Part shown: piece by piece, positions 56,305 through 64,000 of the stretch
Numbering within the stretch: the first letter of the stretch is position 1
How the letters are laid out: each line of letters opens with the position of its first letter
Assembly: GCA_003142255.1 (NCBI GenBank)
Contig: PLLO01000019.1
Location: 80,971 to 144,970, forward strand
DNA: 64,000 bases
Source of the DNA: Bacteroidales bacterium
Lineage (GTDB): Bacteria; Bacteroidota; Bacteroidia; Bacteroidales; VadinHA17
Direction: 5' to 3'
Program-made: the position numbers and the translations under genes
The notes under the pieces: model-generated
What the model saw: the letters and a program-made list of their open reading frames with translations, nothing else
What the model was told of the DNA's origin: nothing
Databases searched by the model: none

Positions 56305-56416
56305 ACTCACCCCCTTCTGTTCCCCCTCTCTACTTCGTAAAGATGGGGAATGATTTAGTATTCAATGAATTATAACCCCCTCTTTGCAAAGCTGAGAGGG
56401 GATTGGGGGGTGAGTT
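56305..56416. repeat. Compound inverted repeat upstream of mraZ
   Basis: The outer arms are ACTCACCCCC (left, 56305-56314) and GGGGGGTGAGT (right, up to about 56415). Inside are two hairpins: TTCCCC...GGGGAA (about 56320-56350) and CCCCTCT...AGAGGGG (about 56376-56400, around CTTTGCAAAG). The nested layout resembles the two elements at 30.6 and 34.7 kb, although the sequence itself differs. Confidence 0.65.
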
Positions 56417-56494
56417 CGTGGAATTTAACAGGACGACTAGTGGATAGGTCTGTATGAATGAGCAGGAAGGCCGGAGGTAAGTACAAAATTTTAA

Positions 56495-56502
56495 TAAATT
56501 TG
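56495..56502 (+). promoter_or_regulatory. Candidate -7 promoter box for the acyltransferase pair
   Basis: TAAATTTG, followed by CATC, fits TAnnTTTG and lies 31 bases before the ATG. No -33 TTG at the right distance. Confidence 0.5.
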
Positions 56503-56533
56503 CATCTGCCATTTTCATAATTATTATCTCAAG

Positions 56534-57388
56534 ATGGAAGAGTCGTCAGATAAAAAAGAATTCCAGAAAATTGATGTTGAGGATGTAATCCGTTCCAAGA
56601 ATCCTTCACTGGCTAAGGCTGTTCCGAAATTCGCAATAAACTACCTGAAAAGGGTCATCCATCAGGATGAGATAAACGCTCTCCTGAAAAATAATGGAAA
56701 CCGCAGGGATGTTGCATTCATAAGGGCTTCACTTGAGTTTCTTGAAATAAAATACCGGGTTTTCGGAACTGAAAACATACCGCAGTCAGGCAGATATATT
56801 TTTGTTTCAAATCATCCACTGGGAGGCCTCGATGGTCTTGTATTCATAGATCAGCTGTCGAAACATTTCAGCGACATAAAATTCCCCGTAAATGACATCC
56901 TAATGAATATCCGGAATTTATCCGGTATATTTTTACCGGTCAACAAGCATGGTGGCCAGGCAAAGGATGCAATCAGGCGACTAGAAGAGACGTACGCTTC
57001 AGGGAGCCAGATCTTATATTTTCCGGCTGGTCTCTGCTCCAGAAAAAGAAGGGGTGTTATAAAAGACCTGAAATGGCATAAGAGTTTTATATCCAAATCA
57101 GTGCAGCACAAGCGTGATATTATTCCGGCTTTCTTTTCCGGGAGAAATTCCAACTTCTTTTATAACCTTTCAAACATCAGGACTTTTCTCGGCATTAAGA
57201 CGAATATTGAAATGCTCTATCTCCCGGACGAGATGTTCCAGCAAAAAAACAAGGATCTGATGCTGGTATTCGGCAAGCCAATACCATGGCAGACATTCGA
57301 TAATTCACGATCAGCATTGGAATGGGCTGACTGGGTTAAAACAAAATCATATGAGCTCGAATCTCTTCTTCCAGCTGAAGGATTTTAA
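56534..57388 (+). CDS. PlsC-like acyltransferase (GlsA-like, glycine-lipid O-acyltransferase)
   Basis: A 284-residue glycerol-phosphate-acyltransferase-fold protein. Its NHxxxxD-type active site is SNHPLGGLDGL (His about 94, Asp about 99), with FPAG(L)CSRKRRGVIKDLKWHKSF later on. In Bacteroides, glsA encodes a PlsC-like O-acyltransferase that completes acylated glycine lipids after the GNAT N-acyltransferase GlsB. Here the neighbouring gene is such a GNAT, 61 bases downstream. The match to GlsA is inferred from gene pairing and family, not proven; ornithine or other amino-acid lipids are alternatives. Confidence 0.82.
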   Translation: MEESSDKKEFQKIDVEDVIRSKNPSLAKAVPKFAINYLKRVIHQDEINALLKNNGNRRDVAFIRASLEFLEIKYRVFGTENIPQSGRYIFVSNHPLGGLDGLVFIDQLSKHFSDIKFPVNDILMNIRNLSGIFLPVNKHGGQAKDAIRRLEETYASGSQILYFPAGLCSRKRRGVIKDLKWHKSFISKSVQHKRDIIPAFFSGRNSNFFYNLSNIRTFLGIKTNIEMLYLPDEMFQQKNKDLMLVFGKPIPWQTFDNSRSALEWADWVKTKSYELESLLPAEGF

Positions 57389-57449
57389 AATAATATTAAC
57401 TTGCATCCTCATTTTTGCTTTATCAATAAAATTCTCATAATTTTTAAAG

Positions 57450-58412
57450 ATGGAACCTGTTCCTGCCCAGTTGCCAATAGATCAGATTATTGCAGAACTT
57501 ACACCAGAGAGGCTTCTTCGTAAAACGAACAACAGCAATAATGAGGTTTATGTCTTTGACAACAACAGCTCACCTGTCCTGATGCTGGAGGTTGGAAGGG
57601 TCAGGGAGATCACCTTCCGTCATGCAGGAGGCGGTACTGGCCATGCACTCGATATTGATAGTTTTGATACGGCAAAGGAGGATCCGCAGCAGCAGCTTAT
57701 AGTCTGGGACCCTGAAAACAAAGCAATAATAGGCGGTTACAGATTTTACTTTCCACTAAAGGGATGCGTTAATTGCGACATCACAAAACTTGCCTCGTCC
57801 TCATACTTTAATTTCTCTGAGAAATTCATGACGAAATATTATCCTCACACGATGGAGCTCGGAAGGTCATTTGTTCATCCAGATTACCAGTCAAGAGCTC
57901 TTGCAAGAAAGAGTCTCTACGCACTTGATAACCTGTGGGACGGGCTTGGAGCTATTGTACTTGATAATCACCATCTTAAATATCTTTTCGGGAAGGTAAC
58001 CATGTACCCGCATTTCAATCAGAATGCAAGAAACATGATCCTTTACTTCCTGAAGAAACACTTTAACGACCCGGATGACCTTGTGACACCAAAGGATCCA
58101 GCAAATATTGATCTCCATGTCGACGAAATGAAAAAACTATTCCGGGGCTGGAGGTACAAGCGAAACTATAAAATCCTTTCAGCTGAGGTAAGAAAGCTTG
58201 GGGAGACAATACCCCCGCTCATTAATGCTTATATGAATCTCTCTCCAACGATGCGGACTTTCGGCACTTTTATCAATCATAAATTTGGTGAAGTTGAGGA
58301 GACAGGCATAATGATCACTTTAAGAGACATTTATGTTGAAAAGATCAACAGGCATCTGGCCTCGTACAAGAAGGATTTCATGATCACGTGGTTTACACAC
58401 GACCATCAATAA
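57450..58412 (+). CDS. GNAT N-acyltransferase (GlsB/OlsB-like)
   Basis: A 320-residue acyltransferase of the OlsB/hemolysin-like GNAT class, which N-acylates an amino acid using acyl-ACP. The signature segments MELGRSFVHPDYQSRALARKSLYAL and FGKVTMYPHFNQNARNMILYFLKKHF are present. GlsB from Bacteroides makes N-acylglycine; the final lipids help it survive stress. The amino acid used here cannot be told from sequence. The stop overlaps the convergent purF-type gene by 7 bases. Confidence 0.85.
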   Translation: MEPVPAQLPIDQIIAELTPERLLRKTNNSNNEVYVFDNNSSPVLMLEVGRVREITFRHAGGGTGHALDIDSFDTAKEDPQQQLIVWDPENKAIIGGYRFYFPLKGCVNCDITKLASSSYFNFSEKFMTKYYPHTMELGRSFVHPDYQSRALARKSLYALDNLWDGLGAIVLDNHHLKYLFGKVTMYPHFNQNARNMILYFLKKHFNDPDDLVTPKDPANIDLHVDEMKKLFRGWRYKRNYKILSAEVRKLGETIPPLINAYMNLSPTMRTFGTFINHKFGEVEETGIMITLRDIYVEKINRHLASYKKDFMITWFTHDHQ

Positions 58413-60307
58413 GCTCTTACGTTCCTTCCTTCGATATAATTTATGAATGACTGGTTGGAAACTTTATTGCCTCCTGGCGTCGGATAATTGCCGGTAAAGT
58501 ACCAGTCGCCCGTATGGCCGGGACAAGCCTGGTGAAGACCTTCAATAGACTGGAAAACTATCTCAACTTCAGCTTTTATCTCTTCAGGCCTCAGCATCTC
58601 GGATATTTTTCCTGAGATTTCATCGGGGCTAAATGGCTTATAGATCTCCCTCACAAGGTTTCTTACCTCTTCAACGGGTTTCTGATTTTCTTTTTTGGCC
58701 TCTTTGTAAATTTTCTTCAGCAGATCTTCTTTTCCCCGCTCCTTCAACAATTCAATGGTAGCCCTGAAAGCGATAAGGTCTCCAAGCTTTGCCATGTCAA
58801 TACCATAGCAATCGGGGTATCTCAGCTGCGGAGATGACGATACTATCACTATTTTCCTGGGATCAAGGCGGTCAAGAATCTTTATGATGCTTTTTTTAAG
58901 TGTGGTTCCTCTCACTATGGAGTCGTCAATCACCACAAGATTATCTTTCCCCCGACGTATCACTCCGTACGTTACATCGTAAACATGTCCTACAAGGTCA
59001 TCCCTGCCTTTATCCTCAGTTATGAAGGTCCTGAGCTTGGCATCCTTTACTGCAATTTTTTCAACCCTTGGTCTCCTGTTGATGATGGTTTCAAGCGCCT
59101 CCCTGGTGAGTGTATTTTGCTTGTCTATTATGGTCTCAATCTTTGACTGGTTCAGGTAATCTTCCACTCCTTTTATCAGCCCGTAAAATGCGCTTTCAGC
59201 TGTATTCGGGATATATGAAAAAACGGTATTGTCAAGATCATAGTCAACTGCCTTCAGGACAGGATAAGTAAGCAATTCACCCAGCTTTTTCCTTTCGCGG
59301 TAGATATTCTTATCGGTTCCCCTCGAGAAATAAATTCTCTCAAACGAGCATTTTCTGACCTCAGCTTCTTCCCTGATCTTATCAACTGAGAATTCGCCGG
59401 AAGCCTTTACAATAAGTGCGTGAGCAGGCGGCAATTCCATTACATCATCTGTCCTGACATTGAAAATAGTCTGAATTACAGGTCTTTCTGATGCCACCAC
59501 AACCACCTCGTCATCAACATAATAGAAAGCCGGTCTTATGCCTGCCGGATCCCGCATAACAAAACCGTCGCCATGACCTACCATTCCGGCCATTGCATAT
59601 CCTCCGTCCCAGTCTCGGCTTGCCTTCGACAGGATAGTTACAAGGTCAAGATTTTTTTCTATCAGTGGAGATATCTCCTTCTTGGAATATCCCTGATCCT
59701 TGAAATGCCTGAAGAGGCGTTCGTTCTCCTCGTCAAGCCGGTGACCAATGTTTTCGAGTATAGTGACAGTGTCCGAAAAATCCACCGGAGTCTGGCCTAG
59801 TTTTATAAGGCTCTCGAAAACTTCACGCACATTGGTGAGATTGAAATTCCCAGCCATAACGAGGTTTTTCGATTTCCAGTTATTCTCACGGCTTACCGGG
59901 TGAACGTAGTCGATATTATAATTTCCATATGTCCCGTACCGCAGATGCCCAAGATAAATATCACATGCAAAGGGAATATTGTCTTTAACAAATGAGGCAG
60001 AATTTGATTCTTTAGGATGGGCAGACCTTATTTTTTCAATATCCTCATAAATAAGGCCGAATATCTCCTTTATGGGATTTGACCTGTTTGATCTCTGCCT
60101 GAAAATATATCTGTTTCCGGGTTCAACGTTCAGCTTTATTCCAGCAATACCGGCCCCGTCCTGTCCCCTGTTATGCTGCTTCTCCATCATCAGGTACATT
60201 TTCTGGAGGCCATAGTCCCACGATCCATATTTTTCAATATAGAATTCAATGGGCTTTCGCAACCTCAACATCGCTATGCCACATTCATGTTTTAACGGGT
60301 CGCTCAT
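58406..60307 (-). CDS. Amidophosphoribosyltransferase, long PurF form
   Basis: Makes phosphoribosylamine from PRPP and glutamine, the first step of purine synthesis. The glutaminase Cys9 (MSDPLKHECGI, after a short propeptide) and the later glutaminase blocks are present. The PRPP loop is VIDDSIVRGTTLKKS in the second half. At 633 residues it is 130 or more longer than typical PurF (about 470-505). The extra sequence includes insertions in the N-terminal domain and a C-terminal region of about 100 residues. Some Bacteroidota carry both a short and a long form, so this may be a paralogue of unknown activity. The symbol is withheld for that reason. Confidence 0.85.
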   Translation of the reverse strand: MSDPLKHECGIAMLRLRKPIEFYIEKYGSWDYGLQKMYLMMEKQHNRGQDGAGIAGIKLNVEPGNRYIFRQRSNRSNPIKEIFGLIYEDIEKIRSAHPKESNSASFVKDNIPFACDIYLGHLRYGTYGNYNIDYVHPVSRENNWKSKNLVMAGNFNLTNVREVFESLIKLGQTPVDFSDTVTILENIGHRLDEENERLFRHFKDQGYSKKEISPLIEKNLDLVTILSKASRDWDGGYAMAGMVGHGDGFVMRDPAGIRPAFYYVDDEVVVVASERPVIQTIFNVRTDDVMELPPAHALIVKASGEFSVDKIREEAEVRKCSFERIYFSRGTDKNIYRERKKLGELLTYPVLKAVDYDLDNTVFSYIPNTAESAFYGLIKGVEDYLNQSKIETIIDKQNTLTREALETIINRRPRVEKIAVKDAKLRTFITEDKGRDDLVGHVYDVTYGVIRRGKDNLVVIDDSIVRGTTLKKSIIKILDRLDPRKIVIVSSSPQLRYPDCYGIDMAKLGDLIAFRATIELLKERGKEDLLKKIYKEAKKENQKPVEEVRNLVREIYKPFSPDEISGKISEMLRPEEIKAEVEIVFQSIEGLHQACPGHTGDWYFTGNYPTPGGNKVSNQSFINYIEGRNVRAY

Positions 60308-60309
60308 AA

Positions 60310-60786
60310 TTATTTCTTAATCAGGTCGGGAAAATTAATCTTTGCAGGCACGGGGTACGCATTGGGGAATACCTTCCTTATAGCAAGAAGGTCCTTATAG
60401 CATGCCGTCGTGGACCTGTAGTCACCTGCCCTTATCATGAACCAGCCAGGTTCACGGTATTCAGCATAGGAGACAATATCGGGGAATTTATTGATAAATT
60501 CAGCACGTGCTTTTGCCGACTCATCGCGAGCATTTCTAACTGAACTATAATAGATCTGAATCCTGAAACCCTGCATTCCCTGCGAGCCATCCATTGTTTT
60601 TTGCATTCTGCTGGAAAGAATATACCGGCTCAAAAGTGTATCAATTGCCTGATTCTGGATTATGTCCAATTTATTATAAGTATCGCTTCGCTTAAAGAGA
60701 TCTGCAGTCTTTACAAATGATTGAGAAGCGCAGAAACCTGCCGTCAGGATGGAAATTACAAAAAGCAAAAACGTTTTTCGAAACAT
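60310..60786 (-). CDS. Secreted SPOR-like domain protein
   Basis: A 159-residue protein, using ATG 60786, which gives a signal peptide (FRKTFLLFVISILTAGFCASQ). The open frame continues 34 codons upstream but that would overlap the lipoprotein gene. The second half (QGFRIQIYYSSVRNARDESAKARAEFINKFPD and PGWFMIRAGDYRS) follows the SPOR pattern of two short repeats that bind denuded peptidoglycan glycans. Only 2 bases separate it from the PurF-type gene and 16 from the lipoprotein gene. Confidence 0.78.
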   Translation of the reverse strand: MFRKTFLLFVISILTAGFCASQSFVKTADLFKRSDTYNKLDIIQNQAIDTLLSRYILSSRMQKTMDGSQGMQGFRIQIYYSSVRNARDESAKARAEFINKFPDIVSYAEYREPGWFMIRAGDYRSTTACYKDLLAIRKVFPNAYPVPAKINFPDLIKK

Positions 60787-60802
60787 GCGCCAAAGATAGC
60801 GG

Positions 60803-61906
60803 TTATTGTGAAGATGATTTAACAGCCAGGTAAAATTTTCCGGCCATTGATCCGGCTGCCATGATATTCCCTTCAGGATCGATATCAAAGCCTGATCCCA
60901 AAGTATCAGTATTATAAGGATCGCAAGCGCCGAACCATCTTATAAGCCCTTCAGAGACAACAGAATCTTTTACCTCATCATATCTTGTCTCATCAATAAT
61001 AAAACAGTTCCTGCTGAGTGTCATCAGGATGTCAGAATTATTTATCAGTATTGCGCTCCCTGAATTTGAATCCTCAAGGTATTTCTTCCAGGTTATGCTG
61101 CCTGTGCTTCGCAAAGATGCTGCAAAGGAATTTTCAAGGGTTCCGGAAGTTCCTGTAACTTCTGTCTTTCCGCAAACATAAATATTCCCGGCATCGTCAG
61201 AAATCGCGTCATTGGCTGATGAACTGAAGCCTGTGTTATTATAAAGATCTGTTTCCCACAATTGATTTAAATCCACATTATATTTTAATAATGAAGCCCT
61301 GGTTTTCAAACCTGTATTTCTCCTGGTGACAGGAATATAAAGATTTCCAGATGCATCAAGAGCCGGGTCTCCAGCTGAGATAAAGCCGGTGGATGTCGCA
61401 TCCTTTCTCATGAGAATCCGGCCTGTTGTATCGAACTGCAGAAACAAGAGCCCGGTTGTGCCATAGCCTGATGAATCAGCACTGGCAGTTCCGACTGCCA
61501 TAAAGCTGCCCGAGCCGGAATAGCACAACCTTGTAAAATCAATATTGAATCCAGCCGATATTGTCGTATCCCATAGCTTTCTTCCATTCTTGTTAATCGC
61601 TGCGAGCAACATATCGCCATTGCTGCTGCCGGCAGCTATGAATACTGAAGTATCATACCATGCCCTGTCGAATAAGCCATCCCGTTCAGAGGCATATTCC
61701 ATTATTGAAATTTTCTCTTTCGAGAGTTTTAAGAGAAAAGGATTCCCGCTTTCTTTTCCGCAGGCAACTATTCCGGAATCGGGAGAAGATGATATATAGT
61801 ATGCGTTGCCCGGACCAAATGACTTCTCCCATAAGAAGCTGCTGCTCTGCTTCCTGCATGAGAATCCAAGAAAAACAATAAATAAAAGAACAAAAACCCT
61901 TTTCAT
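60803..61906 (-). CDS. Lipoprotein with beta-propeller-like repeats, function unknown
   Basis: A 367-residue protein with a lipoprotein signal (MKRVFVLLFIVFLGFSC, Cys17). The mature part has repeats resembling delta-60/SBBP-type beta-propeller blades: short stretches like DDAGNIYVCGKTEV, DASGNLYIPVTRR and DPEGNIMAAGSM, each followed by a strand. No catalytic motif was seen. It probably acts in the outer membrane or periplasm. Gene neighbours are a SPOR-like protein and yebC, neither of which suggests a pathway. Confidence 0.8.
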   Translation of the reverse strand: MKRVFVLLFIVFLGFSCRKQSSSFLWEKSFGPGNAYYISSSPDSGIVACGKESGNPFLLKLSKEKISIMEYASERDGLFDRAWYDTSVFIAAGSSNGDMLLAAINKNGRKLWDTTISAGFNIDFTRLCYSGSGSFMAVGTASADSSGYGTTGLLFLQFDTTGRILMRKDATSTGFISAGDPALDASGNLYIPVTRRNTGLKTRASLLKYNVDLNQLWETDLYNNTGFSSSANDAISDDAGNIYVCGKTEVTGTSGTLENSFAASLRSTGSITWKKYLEDSNSGSAILINNSDILMTLSRNCFIIDETRYDEVKDSVVSEGLIRWFGACDPYNTDTLGSGFDIDPEGNIMAAGSMAGKFYLAVKSSSQ

Positions 61907-61917
61907 GAACTTCAGTT

Positions 61918-62661
61918 CTACTCGAGAGCCTCAGCCAGTTCGTCGGTCATCTCAAGATTATGATAAACATTCTGGATATCATCATCATCTTCAAGAACTT
62001 CAATAAATTTGAGAACCTTTTTTGCCGATTCAACATTAAGTTTCTTGGTATCATTCGGGATTCTTTTCAATGCTGCCTCTTCCGGTTCAATTCCAAGCTC
62101 ACTGAGCTTTTTGCTTATGCTTCCGAAACTTTCCTTGGCACAGGTAATGGTAATAGTATCGCCATCGACATCAAAATCTTCAGCTCCGGCATCAATCATT
62201 TCAAGTTCAACATCATCAAGTGCAAGACCTTCGTTCTTGATAGTGAAGATACCTTTCCTGTCGAAGAGGAAGGCCAGCGAACCTTTCGTACCAAGGTTTC
62301 CGCCATATTTATTGAAAGCCGACCGGATTGAAGCAACTGTCCTGTTGTTATTATCGGTCAGACATTCTGCAAAGACTGCAATGCCGTGAGGTGCATAACC
62401 CTCAAAGGAAATCTCTATATAACTTACGGCATCAGCACCAACAGCCTTTTTGATAGCTCTTTCAATATTTTCCTTTGGCATGTTGGCACCCTTTGCATTC
62501 TGTATTGCAAGTCTCAACCTGGAGTTTGTATCAGGATCGCCTCCACCCTCTTTTGCTGCAATAATTATCTCCTTGATGATCTTGGTGAATTTCTTTCCTC
62601 TCTTGGCATCAGTTGCCCCTTTCTTCCTTTTAATGGTGGACCATTTATTGTGACCTGACAT
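61918..62661 (-). CDS. yebC: YebC/PmpR family translation or transcription factor
   Basis: A 247-residue YebC protein (SGHNKWSTIKRKKGATDAKRGKKFTKI). The three-domain family layout is intact: the PKENIERAIKKAVG block, GYAPHGIAVFAECLTDNNNRT, then KGSLAFLFDRKG and the C-terminal AEDFDVDGDTITITC. YebC proteins have long been called transcriptional regulators, and some have been shown to aid ribosomes at proline stretches. It has its own promoter and is divergent from miaB. Confidence 0.97.
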   Translation of the reverse strand: MSGHNKWSTIKRKKGATDAKRGKKFTKIIKEIIIAAKEGGGDPDTNSRLRLAIQNAKGANMPKENIERAIKKAVGADAVSYIEISFEGYAPHGIAVFAECLTDNNNRTVASIRSAFNKYGGNLGTKGSLAFLFDRKGIFTIKNEGLALDDVELEMIDAGAEDFDVDGDTITITCAKESFGSISKKLSELGIEPEEAALKRIPNDTKKLNVESAKKVLKFIEVLEDDDDIQNVYHNLEMTDELAEALE

Positions 62662-62687
62662 ACAATAGGTTTTAATTATTATGAATG

Positions 62688-62716
62688 CAAAATTAAATAT
62701 TTCTTTAATACCTCAA
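62688..62716 (-). promoter_or_regulatory. Promoter of yebC
   Basis: On the minus strand, -33 TTG (62716-62714) and -7 TAATTTTG (62695-62688) are separated by 18 bases, close to the consensus of 19-21. The box is 26 bases from the yebC ATG. Confidence 0.6.
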
Positions 62717-62726
62717 CCATACTTTA

Positions 62727-62734
62727 TACTTTTG
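62727..62734 (+). promoter_or_regulatory. Candidate -7 promoter box for miaB
   Basis: TACTTTTG fits TAnnTTTG and lies 101 bases before the miaB ATG. The yebC -33 TTG on the other strand ends 10 bases away, so the two promoters overlap closely. The leader (62735-62835) contains a short repeat of GTGCACC/TTGCACC. Confidence 0.45.
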
Positions 62735-62835
62735 TGCGAACGAATAAGCGGTGACCGGATGAATACTATGTTCAATGTTCCGTGCACCTTGCACCGCGTG
62801 CCGTGTATCTTTAAATAGATGAATGAGAAGTATCG

Positions 62836-64000
62836 ATGATTAAAAAAGTATATATAGAAACTTACGGCTGCCAGATGAATGTGGCTGACAGTGAAGTGGT
62901 TATGTCTATCCTTTCGGAAGCCGGGTATAAGCTGGCAGCAGATATAAATGATGCAGATCTGATCCTTATCAACACATGTTCCATCAGGGATAATGCCGAA
63001 CAGCGTATCTGGAGCAGGCTCAGGACAATAAAGCATCTAAGGAAGAAAAATAGCGATCTGATTATCGGTTTGCTGGGATGTATGGCTGAGAGGCTTAAGG
63101 AGGATCTGCTTGAAACCGAGCAGCTTGTCGATATTGTTGTGGGACCTGATGCTTATCGACAGCTGCCACAGCTGGTAGACGAAGCAGGGAGCGGGCACAA
63201 AGCAGTAAATGTTCTTCTTTCACGCGATGAGACGTATGCCGATATATCGCCGGTGAGGATGGATAAAAACGGAGTATCCTCATTCGTCTCCATCATGCGT
63301 GGCTGCAATAATATGTGTGCCTACTGCGTGGTTCCATATGTAAGGGGAGCTGAGAGAAGCCGCAACCCGGAATCAATTATCCGTGAAGTAAGGGAATTGT
63401 ACGATAACGGATACAGGGATGTAACACTGCTTGGGCAGAATGTTGATTCGTACTCCTGGAGAAACGGGGATAAAGCGACCGGATTTGCTGAGCTGCTTGA
63501 ACTTACTGCAATGGTAAGCCCCCTGTTAAGGGTCAGATTTTCCACATCGCATCCCAAGGATATCTCTGATAGCCTGCTTGAGACCATTGCCCGTCACGAT
63601 AATATCTGCAGGCATATTCATCTGCCGGCTCAGAGCGGAAGCAGCCGGATACTGAAGCTCATGAACCGGGAGTATTCGAGAGAGTGGTATATGGACCGGA
63701 TCAGTGCCATTCGATCTTATATTCCAGATTGCGCCCTCTCGACAGATATGATCGCCGGATTCTGCACCGAAACCGAAGAGGATCACCGGGATTCCCTTTC
63801 ACTTATGGAATGGGCGGGATTCGATTTCGCATATATGTTCAAATACAGTGAAAGGCCCGGAACAAAAGCTGCAAGGAAATTTAAAGACGACGTGCCTGAT
63901 GAAATTAAAACAAGAAGGCTGAATGAAATAATCGCTCTTCAGAACAGGCTCTCGGCTCACTCCAAAAGAAATGATGTCGGAAAAACATTTGAGGTGCTGG
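62836..64000 (+). CDS. miaB: tRNA methylthiotransferase MiaB, N-terminal part (runs off the window)
   Basis: Read from the ATG at 62836, the frame stays open to the end of the window (388 codons). It starts [21 protein letters not shown], with the MTTase N-terminal domain cysteines in [17 protein letters not shown] and GCMAERL, then the radical SAM motif with CxxxCxxC in [14 protein letters not shown], and further family motifs (LLGQNVDSY and [12 protein letters not shown]). This adds a methylthio group to isopentenyladenosine at tRNA position 37. The frame is intact up to the end, which lacks only the C-terminal TRAM region. Confidence 0.97.
   Translation, partial: MIKKVYIETYGCQMNVADSEVVMSILSEAGYKLAADINDADLILINTCSIRDNAEQRIWSRLRTIKHLRKKNSDLIIGLLGCMAERLKEDLLETEQLVDIVVGPDAYRQLPQLVDEAGSGHKAVNVLLSRDETYADISPVRMDKNGVSSFVSIMRGCNNMCAYCVVPYVRGAERSRNPESIIREVRELYDNGYRDVTLLGQNVDSYSWRNGDKATGFAELLELTAMVSPLLRVRFSTSHPKDISDSLLETIARHDNICRHIHLPAQSGSSRILKLMNREYSREWYMDRISAIRSYIPDCALSTDMIAGFCTETEEDHRDSLSLMEWAGFDFAYMFKYSERPGTKAARKFKDDVPDEIKTRRLNEIIALQNRLSAHSKRNDVGKTFEVL

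Larger units (their letters stand above)
56199..56533. other. Non-coding region between mraZ and the PlsC-like acyltransferase gene
   Basis: 335 bases with no gene. It holds the MraZ operator (56236-56265), a compound inverted repeat (about 56305-56416), and a -7 box for the acyltransferase gene (56495-56502). A 62-codon frame in it on the minus strand covers the inverted repeat and looks non-coding. Confidence 0.75.

Noticed and set aside
56330-56518. 62-codon minus-strand frame upstream of mraZ
   Set aside because: It covers the compound inverted repeat, has no recognisable product and no fitting start signal.
60787-60888. 34-codon upstream extension of the SPOR-like frame
   Set aside because: It overlaps the lipoprotein gene and would put the signal peptide in the middle of the protein.
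62775-62812. Short GTGCACC/TTGCACC repeat in the miaB leader
   Set aside because: The copies are only about 7 bases long, and no stable structure or known riboswitch motif is present.
1-64000. tRNA, rRNA, insertion sequences, phage genes or toxin-antitoxin pairs
   Set aside because: I searched the intergenic gaps by eye and saw none; gaps are short and filled by promoters, palindromes or terminators. Covariance-model tools could still find a small RNA.

Overview
The window is a gene-dense stretch of a Bacteroidota chromosome, most like an uncultured Bacteroidales/Marinilabiliales-type lineage. The evidence is a PorP/SprF-family protein next to a large secreted protein with a gliding-motility-type C-terminal domain, a SecDF start, DUF4783, a Porin_10-type porin, many lipoproteins with signals ending in a Cys, almost no Shine-Dalgarno sequences, and repeated TAnnTTTG -7 promoter boxes upstream of genes. 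No tRNA, rRNA, CRISPR array, integrase or transposase was seen. It looks like core chromosome, with one accessory-looking surface-protein locus (10.1-21.0 kb).

Layout. 1-4.9 kb: the start of secDF, then a minus-strand MacA-like adaptor / MacB-like permease / TolC-like channel operon with no ATPase gene. 5.0-10.1 kb: glmM on the minus strand; then, on the plus strand, a pseudouridine synthase, era, der and a small lipoprotein. 10.1-21.0 kb: a five-gene minus-strand operon coding for a roughly 1,400-residue repeat adhesin with a type-B type IX secretion signal, a PorP/SprF protein, a PD40/PKD protein, an unrecognised secreted protein and a beta-propeller sensor fused to a SpoIIE phosphatase. 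21.0-25.3 kb: a very large multi-pass histidine kinase and rlmH. 25.4-27.6 kb: DUF4783, nadC and a YihY/BrkB protein. 27.6-36.0 kb: glutamine synthetase, an unknown lipoprotein, valS, an aminotransferase and a NamZ-like (DUF1343) muramidase, with compound palindromic elements between convergent genes. 36.1-40.8 kb: a LolC/E-type permease, an MltF-like transglycosylase and a porin.

40.9-56.2 kb is a complete-looking division and cell wall (dcw) cluster, transcribed on the minus strand in the order mraZ, rsmH, ftsL, ftsI, murE, mraY, murD, ftsW, murG, murC, ftsQ, ftsA, ftsZ, with tiny gaps or overlaps. murF and ddl are absent. Three 10-bp direct repeats upstream of mraZ form a clear MraZ operator.

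56.5-64 kb: a PlsC-like and a GNAT acyltransferase resembling the glycine-lipid pair glsA/glsB, a long PurF-type amidophosphoribosyltransferase, a SPOR-like protein, a lipoprotein, yebC, and the start of miaB, which runs off the end. miaB has an open frame reaching the window edge.

The most interesting items are the T9SS-substrate/SprF/SpoIIE operon, the compound palindromes carrying non-identical inner hairpins, the efflux operon without an ATPase, the MraZ operator, the unusual histidine kinase, and a lipoprotein with a zincin-like HxxxH...EGxA pattern lacking the catalytic Glu.
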